Under the pieces are notes generated by a model. That model saw nothing but the letters and a program-made list of their open reading frames with translations, was not told the origin of the DNA and did not search any database. A program made the translations under genes and the position numbers. A DNA stretch of 12,790 nt from contig VGCB01000017.1 of NCBI GenBank assembly GCA_016870235.1, positions 1 to 12,790 of the forward strand. The letters run 5' to 3'. Source of the DNA: Actinomycetota bacterium (lineage in GTDB: Bacteria; Actinomycetota; Thermoleophilia; Gaiellales; Gaiellaceae). Positions 1-6,346 of this stretch are shown here, piece by piece (positions within the stretch are counted from its first letter, which is position 1; the number at the start of each line of letters is the position of its first letter).

Positions 1-1
1 G

Positions 2-2227
2 GCGCCGATCTTCGTCGCCCAGCGCCACGCCGCGCGCCGGCTGCACTTCGACCTGCGGCTCGAGCGGGCCGGCGTGCTCGCGAGCTGGGCCGTCCCGCGC
101 GGGATCCCTCTGCACCCGGGCGAGCGGCACCTGGCCGTCCACGTCGAGGATCACCCGCTCGACTACGCGACGTTCGAGGGCGAGATCCCGAAGGGCCAGT
201 ACGGCGCCGGCACAGTCGAGATCTGGGATCGCGGCACGTACGAGCTGCTCGAGGAGAAGCGCGACGGGGGGCTGACGGTCAGGCTCGCCGGCGACCGGCT
301 CCGCGGCATCTGGACGCTCGTCCCCGCGCGCCTCGACGGGAAGGAGGAGAACTGGCTCCTGCTGCGCAAGGACGCGGGCGAGGGGCTCCGGGAGGGAGCG
401 CTCCGGCCCATGCTCGCGTCGACCGCGGCCGCGCTGCCGGCGAGCCCCGGCTGGGTCTTCGAGCCGAAGTGGGACGGCTTCCGCGCGCTCGCGGTCGTCC
501 GCGGTGGCGAGGCGGAGCTCCGGAGTCGCAACGACAACGACCTCACGGGCCGCTTCCCGGAGGTCGCCCGGGCCGTGGCGGCGGCGCTCCGCACCTCGAG
601 CGCAGTCGTCGACGGCGAGATCTGCTCGCTCGACGAGCAGGGCCGGTCGAGCTTCTCGGCGCTGCAGCAGGGGACGGGCACGCGTGCCTTCATCGCGTTC
701 GACCTCCTCGAGGCCGACGGCGTCTCGCTCGCCGGGCTGCCGCTCGAGGAACGGCGGCAGCGGCTCGAGCAGCTCCTCGGCGCCGGCCAGGGCGAGGTCT
801 TCGTCTCGCCGCAGTTCGACGACGGCGCCGCCCTGCTCGCGGTCGCGCGGGCGCAGCAGCTCGAGGGCGTCGTCGCCAAGCTCCGCGGCTCCGTCTACCG
901 ATCAGGCAGGCGCGGGACGGAGTGGGTGAAGGTGAAGCTGCGGCCGAGGCAGGAGCTCATCGTCGCCGGCTGGACGCGCGGGCAGGGGCAGCGGGCCGGG
1001 TCGTTCGGCGCGCTCGTCCTCGGCGTGCGGGAGGAGGGGCGGCTCCGCTACGCCGGCAACGTCGGGAGCGGGTTCTCGGGCGCCGAGATCGAGCGGCTGC
1101 TCGGCCTCCTGCGTCCGCTGCGTCGCGACACCAGTCCGTTCGGCGAGGTGCCGAGGATGCAGAAGGTGCGGGCGCGCGACGTCTGCTGGGTCGAGCCGAC
1201 GTTGGTGGCGGAGGTCGAGTACGGCGAGTGGACGCCAGACGGCCTTCTCCGCGCGCCCGTGTACCTGGGCCTGCGCGACGACAAGCCGGCCGACGACGTG
1301 CGCCGCGAGCGGGTGCCGATGCCGCCCGAGGTCCGCCGCGGGTCGCGCGTGCTCCGGCTCTCGAACCTCGACAAGCCGTTCTGGCCGGAGGAGGGGATCG
1401 CGAAGGGCGACCTCCTCGCCTACTACCGCGACATCGCCGACGTGCTCGTCCCGCACCTCCGCGGGCGGCCGTTCACGATGAAGCGCTATCCCGACGGCTG
1501 GGCGGGCAAGCACTTCTTCCAGAAGCAGTCGCCGGCGCACATGCCCGACTGGATCCGGCGCGCGCCGTTCCCCGCCTCGACGCGGGAGGGCGAGGTGCGG
1601 ACGATCGACTACGCGCTCGTCGACGGCGAGCTCGCCCTGCTCTGGATGGTGAACATGGGCTGCATCGACATGAACGCGTGGGCGTCGCGGGTGAACCGGC
1701 CCGACCGGCCGGACTGGGTCATGTTCGACCTCGATCCCTCGCCCGACGTCGGCTTCCGCGAGACGGTCGAGGTCGCGCTCCTCGTCAAGCAGGCGCTCGA
1801 CCTCCTCGGGCTCGTCTCGTATCCGAAGACGTCGGGCTCGCGCGGGATGCACGTCCTCGTCCCGATCGCGCGGCGGCACGGCTTCGAGGACACGCGCGCG
1901 TTCGCCGGCGTGATCGCAGGGGCGATCGCGCGTGCCCACCCGGGGCTCGCGACGACCGAGTGGACGAAGGCGAAGCGCCGCGGCGTCCTCATCGACGCGA
2001 ACCAGAACGGCCCCGGCCGGACGACCGCGACGGTGTACTCGGTGCGGCCGCGGGCGGGCGCGCCCGTCTCGACGCCGCTTCGCTGGGACGAGGTGGTGCC
2101 CGATCTCGACCCCGCCGCGTTCACGATGGACGCGGTGCTCGACCGCGTCGCGCGCCATGGCGACCTCTTCGTCGGCGTCCTCGCGGGAGGACAGTCGCTC
2201 AGCGCGGCGCTGAAGGCGCTCCGGTAG
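2..2227 (+). CDS. ligD: ATP-dependent DNA ligase LigD, PE-ligase-polymerase, 5' partial
   Basis: Multifunctional end-joining enzyme that works with Ku to process and seal double-strand breaks. The frame is open to the left edge, so the true start lies outside; the GTG at 74 is internal because the phosphoesterase motif precedes it. Domains in order: 3'-phosphoesterase (RHAARRLHFDLRLE, with H at 26-28 and 44-46, D at 50-52, R at 56-58; then VEDHPLDYATFEG); ATP-dependent ligase (EPKWDGFR, nucleotidyl lysine codon at 467-469; RRGTEWVKVK as motif V, about 915-945); primase-polymerase (LSNLDKPFWPEEG; catalytic DLD at 1727-1735; KTSGSRGMHVLVP; ANQNGPGRTTATVYSVRPR). All expected catalytic residues are visible and the C-terminus is complete. 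The order is that of Pseudomonas LigD, not the Pol-PE-Lig order of mycobacteria. No Ku gene is in the window. The identification is from motifs and is near certain. Confidence 0.96.
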   Translation, partial: APIFVAQRHAARRLHFDLRLERAGVLASWAVPRGIPLHPGERHLAVHVEDHPLDYATFEGEIPKGQYGAGTVEIWDRGTYELLEEKRDGGLTVRLAGDRLRGIWTLVPARLDGKEENWLLLRKDAGEGLREGALRPMLASTAAALPASPGWVFEPKWDGFRALAVVRGGEAELRSRNDNDLTGRFPEVARAVAAALRTSSAVVDGEICSLDEQGRSSFSALQQGTGTRAFIAFDLLEADGVSLAGLPLEERRQRLEQLLGAGQGEVFVSPQFDDGAALLAVARAQQLEGVVAKLRGSVYRSGRRGTEWVKVKLRPRQELIVAGWTRGQGQRAGSFGALVLGVREEGRLRYAGNVGSGFSGAEIERLLGLLRPLRRDTSPFGEVPRMQKVRARDVCWVEPTLVAEVEYGEWTPDGLLRAPVYLGLRDDKPADDVRRERVPMPPEVRRGSRVLRLSNLDKPFWPEEGIAKGDLLAYYRDIADVLVPHLRGRPFTMKRYPDGWAGKHFFQKQSPAHMPDWIRRAPFPASTREGEVRTIDYALVDGELALLWMVNMGCIDMNAWASRVNRPDRPDWVMFDLDPSPDVGFRETVEVALLVKQALDLLGLVSYPKTSGSRGMHVLVPIARRHGFEDTRAFAGVIAGAIARAHPGLATTEWTKAKRRGVLIDANQNGPGRTTATVYSVRPRAGAPVSTPLRWDEVVPDLDPAAFTMDAVLDRVARHGDLFVGVLAGGQSLSAALKALR

Positions 2228-2413
2228 CCGAGCCGGTGCAGCTCCTCGCGCCGAGCGGCGAGAGGCCCCTCCACACCCAGTTGTCGAAGAGCGGGCCGGG
2301 GATCAGCTGTGGCAGGCGCTCGACCTGCTCGGCCTCGAACCCCTCGACGGCGATCGCGTCGGTACGGGCGACGAGAGGAAGTCCTCCGACGGGCGCGTGC
2401 CGACGAAGGCCTT
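2221..2413 (-). pseudogene. Decayed remnant of an isocitrate lyase/PEP mutase-family gene
   Basis: Reading the - strand between ligD and the next gene, short blocks in different frames line up in the order expected for the isocitrate lyase/phosphoenolpyruvate mutase superfamily: KAFVGTRPSEDFL (2413-2375), then ARTDAIAVEGFEAE (about 2369-2328), then VERLPQLIPGPLFDNW with WRGLSPL (about 2321-2253), then REELHRLGYR (2250-2221). Intact relatives carry roughly EARxxxDFLIIARTDARAVEG, then IPGPLLANMxxGGxTPLLS and REELxxLGY. Frameshifts separate the first and second blocks and the third and fourth, and about 25-30 residues seem deleted between EGFEAE and VERLPQ. The N-terminal part and the tail beyond GYR are gone, and the last block overlaps the end of ligD by 7 bases. 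I know the family consensus only from memory; the call is inference from motif order. Confidence 0.65.
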
Positions 2414-2420
2414 GAGAGCA

Positions 2421-2426
2421 TACGAT
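2421..2426 (+). promoter_or_regulatory. -10 box (TACGAT) of a probable leaderless transcript
   Basis: TACGAT fits the actinobacterial TANNNT -10 pattern and ends exactly 6 bases before the ATG at 2433, so transcription would begin at or next to the start codon. No Shine-Dalgarno sequence precedes that ATG, which agrees with a leaderless mRNA. No good -35 hexamer is visible at 16-19 bases upstream. This supports the start at 2433 over the upstream GTG at 2397. Confidence 0.5.
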
Positions 2427-2432
2427 GCGGCG

Positions 2433-2876
2433 ATGGCCCGGCAGGTCTCCGTCGTCGGCTCCGGAGCGGCGTTCGAGGCGGCGGCCGAGGAGGTCGGGCG
2501 CCTACTCGCCGAGGCGGGCTGCACGGTCGTCACCGGCGGCCTCGACGAGGTGATGGCGGCCGCGCACCGCGGCGCCAAGGCGGCGGGCGGGACGACGATC
2601 GCCGTGCTCCCCGGCGAGCGGCGCGAGGACGCGAACCCGTGGGCCGACCACGTCGTCGTCACCGGCATCGGGCACGCGCGGAACCTGGCCGTGGCAGCAT
2701 CGGGCGACGCGGTGATCGCGGTCGGCGGCAGCTACGGGACGCTCGCGGAGATGGCCTTCGCGCTGCGGCTCGGGCGGCCGGTGGTGGCGCTCGAGGGTGC
2801 CCCCGCCGTCGAGGGCGTCCCCGTGCTCGCCTCCCCTGCCGGGGCCGTGGCGGAGGCATTGCGGCTGCTCGGATAG
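2433..2876 (+). CDS. TIGR00725/LOG-like Rossmann-fold protein
   Basis: A 147-residue protein of the TIGR00725 family, related to the LOG (cytokinin phosphoribohydrolase-like) and DprA Rossmann folds. Visible blocks: N-terminal nucleotide-binding strand VSVVGSG (residues 5-11); CTVVTGGLDEVMAAAHRGAK, the usual VTGGxxGVMxAAxxGA block; IAVLPG; ANPWADHVVVTGIGHARN; AVGGSYGTLAEMAFAL, which corresponds to the PGGxGTxxE signature of LOG enzymes with a glutamate retained. Length is typical. The ATG at 2433 is chosen because a TANNNT box lies 6 bases before it and because codons between 2397 and 2432 show no family resemblance and overlap an older gene remnant. The substrate of this family is not established, so no reaction is assigned. 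The gene converges on sthA. Confidence 0.88.
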   Translation: MARQVSVVGSGAAFEAAAEEVGRLLAEAGCTVVTGGLDEVMAAAHRGAKAAGGTTIAVLPGERREDANPWADHVVVTGIGHARNLAVAASGDAVIAVGGSYGTLAEMAFALRLGRPVVALEGAPAVEGVPVLASPAGAVAEALRLLG

Positions 2877-2877
2877 C

Positions 2878-2919
2878 GCCGCCGGCGGCACGTGCACCGG
2901 ATCCGCCGCTACGCAGCGG
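2878..2919. terminator. Possible bidirectional terminator between convergent genes
   Basis: The 32-base gap between the convergent TIGR00725 gene and sthA begins with a 12-base perfect palindrome GCCGCCGGCGGC (2878-2889). A short stem CCGCT-ACGC-AGCGG (2906-2919) spans the sthA stop codon. Neither is followed by a T tract, so an intrinsic terminator is only a weak proposal. Confidence 0.2.
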
Positions 2920-4321
2920 TGACGCGCGAGAGCGTGCGGAGCTTGTTGCTCGCGTCGAGCGCCGCGACCTTGTAGGCCTCTGTCAACGTCGGGTAGTTGA
3001 GCACCGCGTCGACGAGGTAGTCGATGGTGCCGCCGAGGCTCATCAGCGCCTGGCCGACGTGGACGAGCTCCGTCGCGCCCGTGCCGAACACGTGCACACC
3101 GAGGAGTTGCCGCGTCTCCGGGCAGACGAGGATCTTGAGGAGCCCGTGCATGTCGCCCAGGATCTGCCCGCGAGCGAGCTCGCGGTAGCGCGAGACACCG
3201 ACCTCGTAGGGGACGGCGGCCGCGGTCAGCTCCTCCTCGGTCTTGCCGACGAAGCTGATCTCCGGAATCGTGTAGATGCCGTACGGCAGTTCCCCGAGGT
3301 GCTCCTGCGACGCGACCTGGAAGGCGTCGCACGCCGCGAGGCGCCCCTGCTCCATCGAGGTGGCGGCGAGGCTCGGGAAGCCGATCACGTCGCCGACCGC
3401 CCACACGTGCTGAGCCGATGTGCGGTAGCGCCCGTTCACCGTGATGCGGCCGCGGTCGTCGGGCTCGATCCCGAGCACGTCGAGGCCGAGATCGAGCGTC
3501 GAGCCCGTGCGGCCGGCCGAGTAGAGGACGGCGTCGGAGAGGATGCGCTTGCCGCTCTCGAGGGTCGTCAGCGCGCCCTCCTCCCCCGTCTCGACGGAGA
3601 GGACGCTTTCGCCGAGGCGGAACGTGACGCCGGCGTCGCGGAGGTGGTACTGGAGCGCCTCGACGATCTGGCCGTCGCAGAAGTCGAGCAGGCGCGAGCG
3701 CCTCTCGATCACGGTCACGCGGGAGCCGAGGGCGGAGAAGATCGACGCGTACTCGATGCCGATCACGCCCGCGCCGACGACGACGAACGTGCGCGGCAGC
3801 CGCCGCAGCCCGAGCAGCGTGTCGGAGTCGAAGATCGTGCGGTCGTCGAACGCGATCCCCGCCGGGCGGGCGGGGCGGGTGCCGGTGGCGAGCACGAACC
3901 GCGCGGCCGTGACCCGGCGCGCCTCGCCGTCCTCGCCGACGATCTCGATCGCGTGCGGATCGACGAAGCGAGCGAGCCCGCGGTGGAAGTCGACCTGGTT
4001 CCGCGCAAGCTGGTTGGCGACGACGCCGGCCTCGCGCTCGATGACGATGCGCCCGCGCCGCATGAGGTCGTCCATCGTGATCGATCCGGGACGGAACCCG
4101 CCCCCGCCCGAGAACGGCGAGCGCCGGTCGGCGCCGGTCGCCGCGATCACGGCCTCCCGGAGCGACTTCGACGGGATCGTGCCGGTGTTGATGCAGACGC
4201 CGCCGAGCATCGCGCCCTTGTCGACGACGGCGACGTGGGCGCCGAGCTTCGCGGCCTGGATCGCCGCCTTCTGACCGGCCGGGCCCGAGCCGATCGCGAT
4301 GAGGTCGTAGTCGTAGCGCAC
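2909..4321 (-). CDS. sthA: Soluble (Si-specific) NAD(P)+ transhydrogenase SthA
   Basis: Cytosolic FAD flavoprotein that transfers hydride between NADPH and NAD+, typically draining excess NADPH. The 470 residues match the family length (about 465). FAD-binding GSGPAG at residues 11-16; the redox-site region reads GGVCINTGTIPSK, with C43 kept but the second cysteine replaced by T48, the hallmark separating SthA from dihydrolipoamide or glutathione reductases. NAD-binding GAGVIG lies at 183-188 and is followed by VTVIERR. The C-terminal interface has NYPTLTEAYKVAALDA, where disulfide reductases have the catalytic HPT..E. The start is GTG at 4321, in a 39-base gap after the sigma-factor stop and without a clear Shine-Dalgarno sequence; ATACAC just upstream is a poor -10 candidate. 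Mercuric reductase-like enzymes are excluded by the missing cysteine. It may be read through from the ECF operon or have its own promoter. Confidence 0.93.
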   Translation of the reverse strand: MRYDYDLIAIGSGPAGQKAAIQAAKLGAHVAVVDKGAMLGGVCINTGTIPSKSLREAVIAATGADRRSPFSGGGGFRPGSITMDDLMRRGRIVIEREAGVVANQLARNQVDFHRGLARFVDPHAIEIVGEDGEARRVTAARFVLATGTRPARPAGIAFDDRTIFDSDTLLGLRRLPRTFVVVGAGVIGIEYASIFSALGSRVTVIERRSRLLDFCDGQIVEALQYHLRDAGVTFRLGESVLSVETGEEGALTTLESGKRILSDAVLYSAGRTGSTLDLGLDVLGIEPDDRGRITVNGRYRTSAQHVWAVGDVIGFPSLAATSMEQGRLAACDAFQVASQEHLGELPYGIYTIPEISFVGKTEEELTAAAVPYEVGVSRYRELARGQILGDMHGLLKILVCPETRQLLGVHVFGTGATELVHVGQALMSLGGTIDYLVDAVLNYPTLTEAYKVAALDASNKLRTLSRVTAA

Positions 4322-4331
4322 GTTTCGGTGT

Positions 4332-4351
4332 ATCGGCTCTCGGTCGCCGAT
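4332..4351 (-). repeat. Inverted repeat in the ECF42-sthA gap
   Basis: On the - strand, ATCGGC and GCCGAT form 6-base arms separated by 8 bases, in the 39-base gap before the sthA start. It could be a weak hairpin ending the upstream operon or an operator near the sthA promoter. There is no T tract. Function is unproven. Confidence 0.3.
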
Positions 4352-4360
4352 CTGTAGCGA

Positions 4361-5559
4361 TCAGCGCCCGAGCGCTGCGAGCCGGCGCGCGAGGAACCTG
4401 CGCTCGGGCTCCGCGCCCGTGAGCGCGAGCGCCCGCCGGTAGGCCGCAGCCGCTTCCTCGACCCGCCCGAGCCGTCGCAGGAGGTCGGCTCGCGTCGAGT
4501 GGAAGTACGGGTAGCCGTCGAGCCCGTTCAGCTCGTCCACGATCGAGAGGCCTTCCTCCAGCCGTCCCCCGAGCGCGACCGCGACGGCGCGGTTGAGCCG
4601 CGTGATCGGCGACGGGTCCATCGGCTCGAGCTGGCGGTAGAGGCGCTCGACGACCTCCCAGCCGAGCTCCTGGGCATGGGCGGCGGCGATCGCGGCCTGC
4701 AGCTGGAACGCGCCCGGTCTTCGCCGCGCAGCCGCGCGCTCGAGGACGCGCAGGCCTTCGGCGATCTGGCCGTGTCCCAGCGCGAGCGGTCCTGATCGGC
4801 GAGCAGGACGAGCTCGCCGGCCGCGTCGACACGCGCGTCGCGTCGCGAGTCCTGGAGGAGGAGCAGCGCGAGCAGGCCGAGGACCTCGGGCTCGTCGGGC
4901 ATCAAGACGGCGAGGAGCCGCGTCAGGCGGACCGCCTCGCGGCAGAGATCCCGCCGCACGAGCGTGCCACCGCTCGACGCTGCGTAGCCTTCGTTGAAGA
5001 CGAGGTAGAGGACGCGCAGCACCGTCTCGAGCCGCTCGGGCAGGAGGTGGTCGGGCGGCACCCGGAACGGGATCCCCGTCTCGCGGATCCGGCGCTTCGC
5101 ACGCACGATCCGCTGCGCGAGTGTCGCCTCCGGGAGGAGGAAGGCGCGCGCGATCTCCGGCGTCGTCAGCCCTCCCACCTCCCGGAGCGTCAGCGCCACC
5201 TGCGCCTCGGGCGCGAGCGCGGGATGGCAGCAGGTGAAGACGAGCGCCAGCCGCTCGTCCGGAATCGTGCTCACGTCGTCCTCCTCCTCGACCCTGACCT
5301 CCGCGAGCCGCGCGATCGCCTCCGCCTTCCGCGCGAAGGCGCGGTCGCGCCGCAGCCGGTCGACGGCACGGTTCCGGGCGGTCGTCACGATCCAGGCACC
5401 CGGGCTCCGGGGGACGCCGTCGCGCGGCCAGCGCTCGAGTGCGGTTGCGAAGGCGTCCTGAACGGCGTCCTCGGCGAGGTCGAAGTCGCCGAGGACGCGG
5501 ATCAGGATCGCAAGCGCGCGCGACCGCTCCTCGCGGAACGCGTTTTCGACCTCCTCCAT
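4361..5559 (-). pseudogene. ECF42-type RNA polymerase sigma factor, frameshifted
   Basis: Alternative sigma factor with a sigma2 region (LAEDAVQDAFATALERW, then PGAWIVTTARNRAVDRLRR, residues about 27-75), a sigma4 region (VALTLREVGGLTTPEIARAF and TLAQRIVRAKRRIRE, about 120-160) and a long C-terminal extension with TPR-like helices. That layout, at about 400 residues, is the ECF42 group, which is typically encoded beside DGPF proteins, as here. The frame from the ATG at 5559 matches the family up to ADQDRSRWD, then turns to unrelated residues. In the next frame the homology resumes at once as GQIAEGLRVLER and runs through MDPSPITRLNRAVAVA and RADLLRRLGRVEEAAAAY to the stop at 4361. Adding one C in the GTGTCCC stretch (about 4773-4779) would restore WDHGQIAEG and a 399-residue protein. 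Without it, the frame stops at 4528. It is either a real mutation or a sequencing indel. The start lies 4 bases after the preceding stop. Confidence 0.88.
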
Positions 5560-5563
5560 CGGC

Positions 5564-5923
5564 TCAGCCTCGGGCGAGCGGCCGGATCTCCATGGAGCCG
5601 TACGCCGCGGCGGGCACGATCGACGCGAGCCGGATCGCCTCGTCGAGGTCGGGCACGTCGACGAGGAAGAGACCGCCGATCGCCTCCTTCGTGTCGGCGA
5701 AGGGTCCGTCGGTGACGATCCGTTCGCCGTCGCGCACGCGCACGACCTTGGCGGACTCGGCCGGTGCGAGCTCGTGCCCGTCCCAGGAGGGGTCGGAGCG
5801 GCCGATCTCGCCGAAGGCCGCGTGCCAGGCGGGGAGGGACTCGGCCCGTTGCCGCTCCCCCTCCTCGGGGGCGAGGTCGGCCCAGCCGCTCTGATCGGCG
5901 TACACGAGCAGCGCGTACTTCAT
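5564..5923 (-). CDS. YCII-related DGPF-domain protein, ECF42 partner (proximal to sigma)
   Basis: A 119-residue YCII/DGPF-family protein: MKYALLVYAD at the start, the signature DGPFADTKEAIGGLFLVDV near residues 75-93, and a C-terminal YGSMEIRPLARG. The fold is a small ferredoxin-like alpha/beta dimer; the biochemical role of DGPF proteins is not known. The ATG at 5923 overlaps the stop of the preceding DGPF gene in the tetranucleotide ATGA (5923-5920), pointing to translational coupling. A strong AGGAGG (5936-5931) lies 7 bases upstream, inside that gene. The sigma factor starts 4 bases after its stop. The pair of DGPF genes plus ECF42 sigma is a recognised conserved neighbourhood, so a shared stress response is likely, though the signal is unknown. 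Confidence 0.92.
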   Translation of the reverse strand: MKYALLVYADQSGWADLAPEEGERQRAESLPAWHAAFGEIGRSDPSWDGHELAPAESAKVVRVRDGERIVTDGPFADTKEAIGGLFLVDVPDLDEAIRLASIVPAAAYGSMEIRPLARG

Positions 5924-6282
5924 GCCGACACCTCCTCGTCGACGTGCAGCGCGCGGACCTCGACGGCGCCGGTCTCGGCGCCGGGGATCCGGGCCGCCCA
6001 GGCGGCCGCCTCGTCGATGCTCGCGCACTCGAGCAGGAAGTATCCGCCGAGCGCCTCCTTCACCTCCGCGTAGGGGCCGTCGGTGATCTGGGTGCGACCA
6101 TCGCGGACGCGGACCGTGGTGGCCGTGTCCGCAGGCTGCAGCTCGGCCCCGCCGAGAACCACGCCGGTCGCCTGTCCCTCGGTCGCGAGCGCCTCGTATC
6201 GCTCGTAGACGGCAGCGCGCTCGTCGTCTGCGAGTGCGGCCCACTCCGTGTCGTCCGTATAGATCAGCGCCACGTACTTCAC
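5920..6282 (-). CDS. YCII-related DGPF-domain protein, first gene of the ECF42 operon
   Basis: A 120-residue paralogue of its downstream neighbour: starts KYVALIYTDDTEWAAL, has the variant signature DGPYAEVKEALGGYFLLE (Y in place of the F of DGPF) and ends with VEVRALHVDEE. The start is GTG at 6282, preceded by AAGGAGGAGG (6293-6284), a very strong if closely spaced ribosome-binding site. It is the promoter-proximal gene of the DGPF-DGPF-sigma unit; a probable ECF42 promoter lies 38-64 bases upstream (6320-6346). The two paralogues differ clearly in sequence, so this is an old duplication, not a recent one. No catalytic role can be assigned from sequence. Confidence 0.92.
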   Translation of the reverse strand: MKYVALIYTDDTEWAALADDERAAVYERYEALATEGQATGVVLGGAELQPADTATTVRVRDGRTQITDGPYAEVKEALGGYFLLECASIDEAAAWAARIPGAETGAVEVRALHVDEEVSA

Positions 6283-6319
6283 GCCTCCTCCTTGTCGTTC
6301 GGGACGGTGTCGAGAGGAT

Positions 6320-6346
6320 GACGAACGGAACGTCGGGATTTCGACA
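6320..6346 (-). promoter_or_regulatory. Probable ECF42-dependent promoter (TGTCGA-N17-CGTC)
   Basis: On the - strand, TGTCGA (6346-6341) is followed after 17 bases by CGTC (6323-6320), in the 64-base gap between the helicase stop and the first DGPF gene. As I recall the literature, the ECF42 consensus is TGTCGA at -35 and a CGTC/CGAC-like -10. The predicted start of transcription would give a leader of about 30 bases holding the strong ribosome-binding site. This implies autoregulation by the downstream sigma factor. Confidence 0.65.

Noticed and set aside
2397..2432. Upstream GTG start for the TIGR00725 gene
   Set aside because: The extra 12 residues lack family resemblance, overlap the isocitrate lyase-like remnant, and contain the -10 box of the downstream ATG.
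2878..2919. Strong intrinsic terminator between the convergent genes
   Set aside because: The palindrome has no loop room and neither stem is followed by a T tract; kept only as a low-confidence feature.
2309..4357. Long open frame on the + strand opposite sthA (and a longer one on the - strand at 2502-4832)
   Set aside because: Composed of Arg/Ala/Asp-rich low-complexity translation typical of antisense or shifted frames in high-GC DNA; sthA explains the coding signal.
4361..4621. Separate small gene of 86 residues ending at the ECF42 stop
   Set aside because: Its sequence is the C-terminal part of the ECF42 extension; homology continues upstream past its ATG without a break to the frameshift near 4776.
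5564..6244. One 226-residue protein covering both DGPF genes
   Set aside because: Only the part from the ATG at 5923 resembles a protein family; the upstream part is the other DGPF gene read in the wrong frame.
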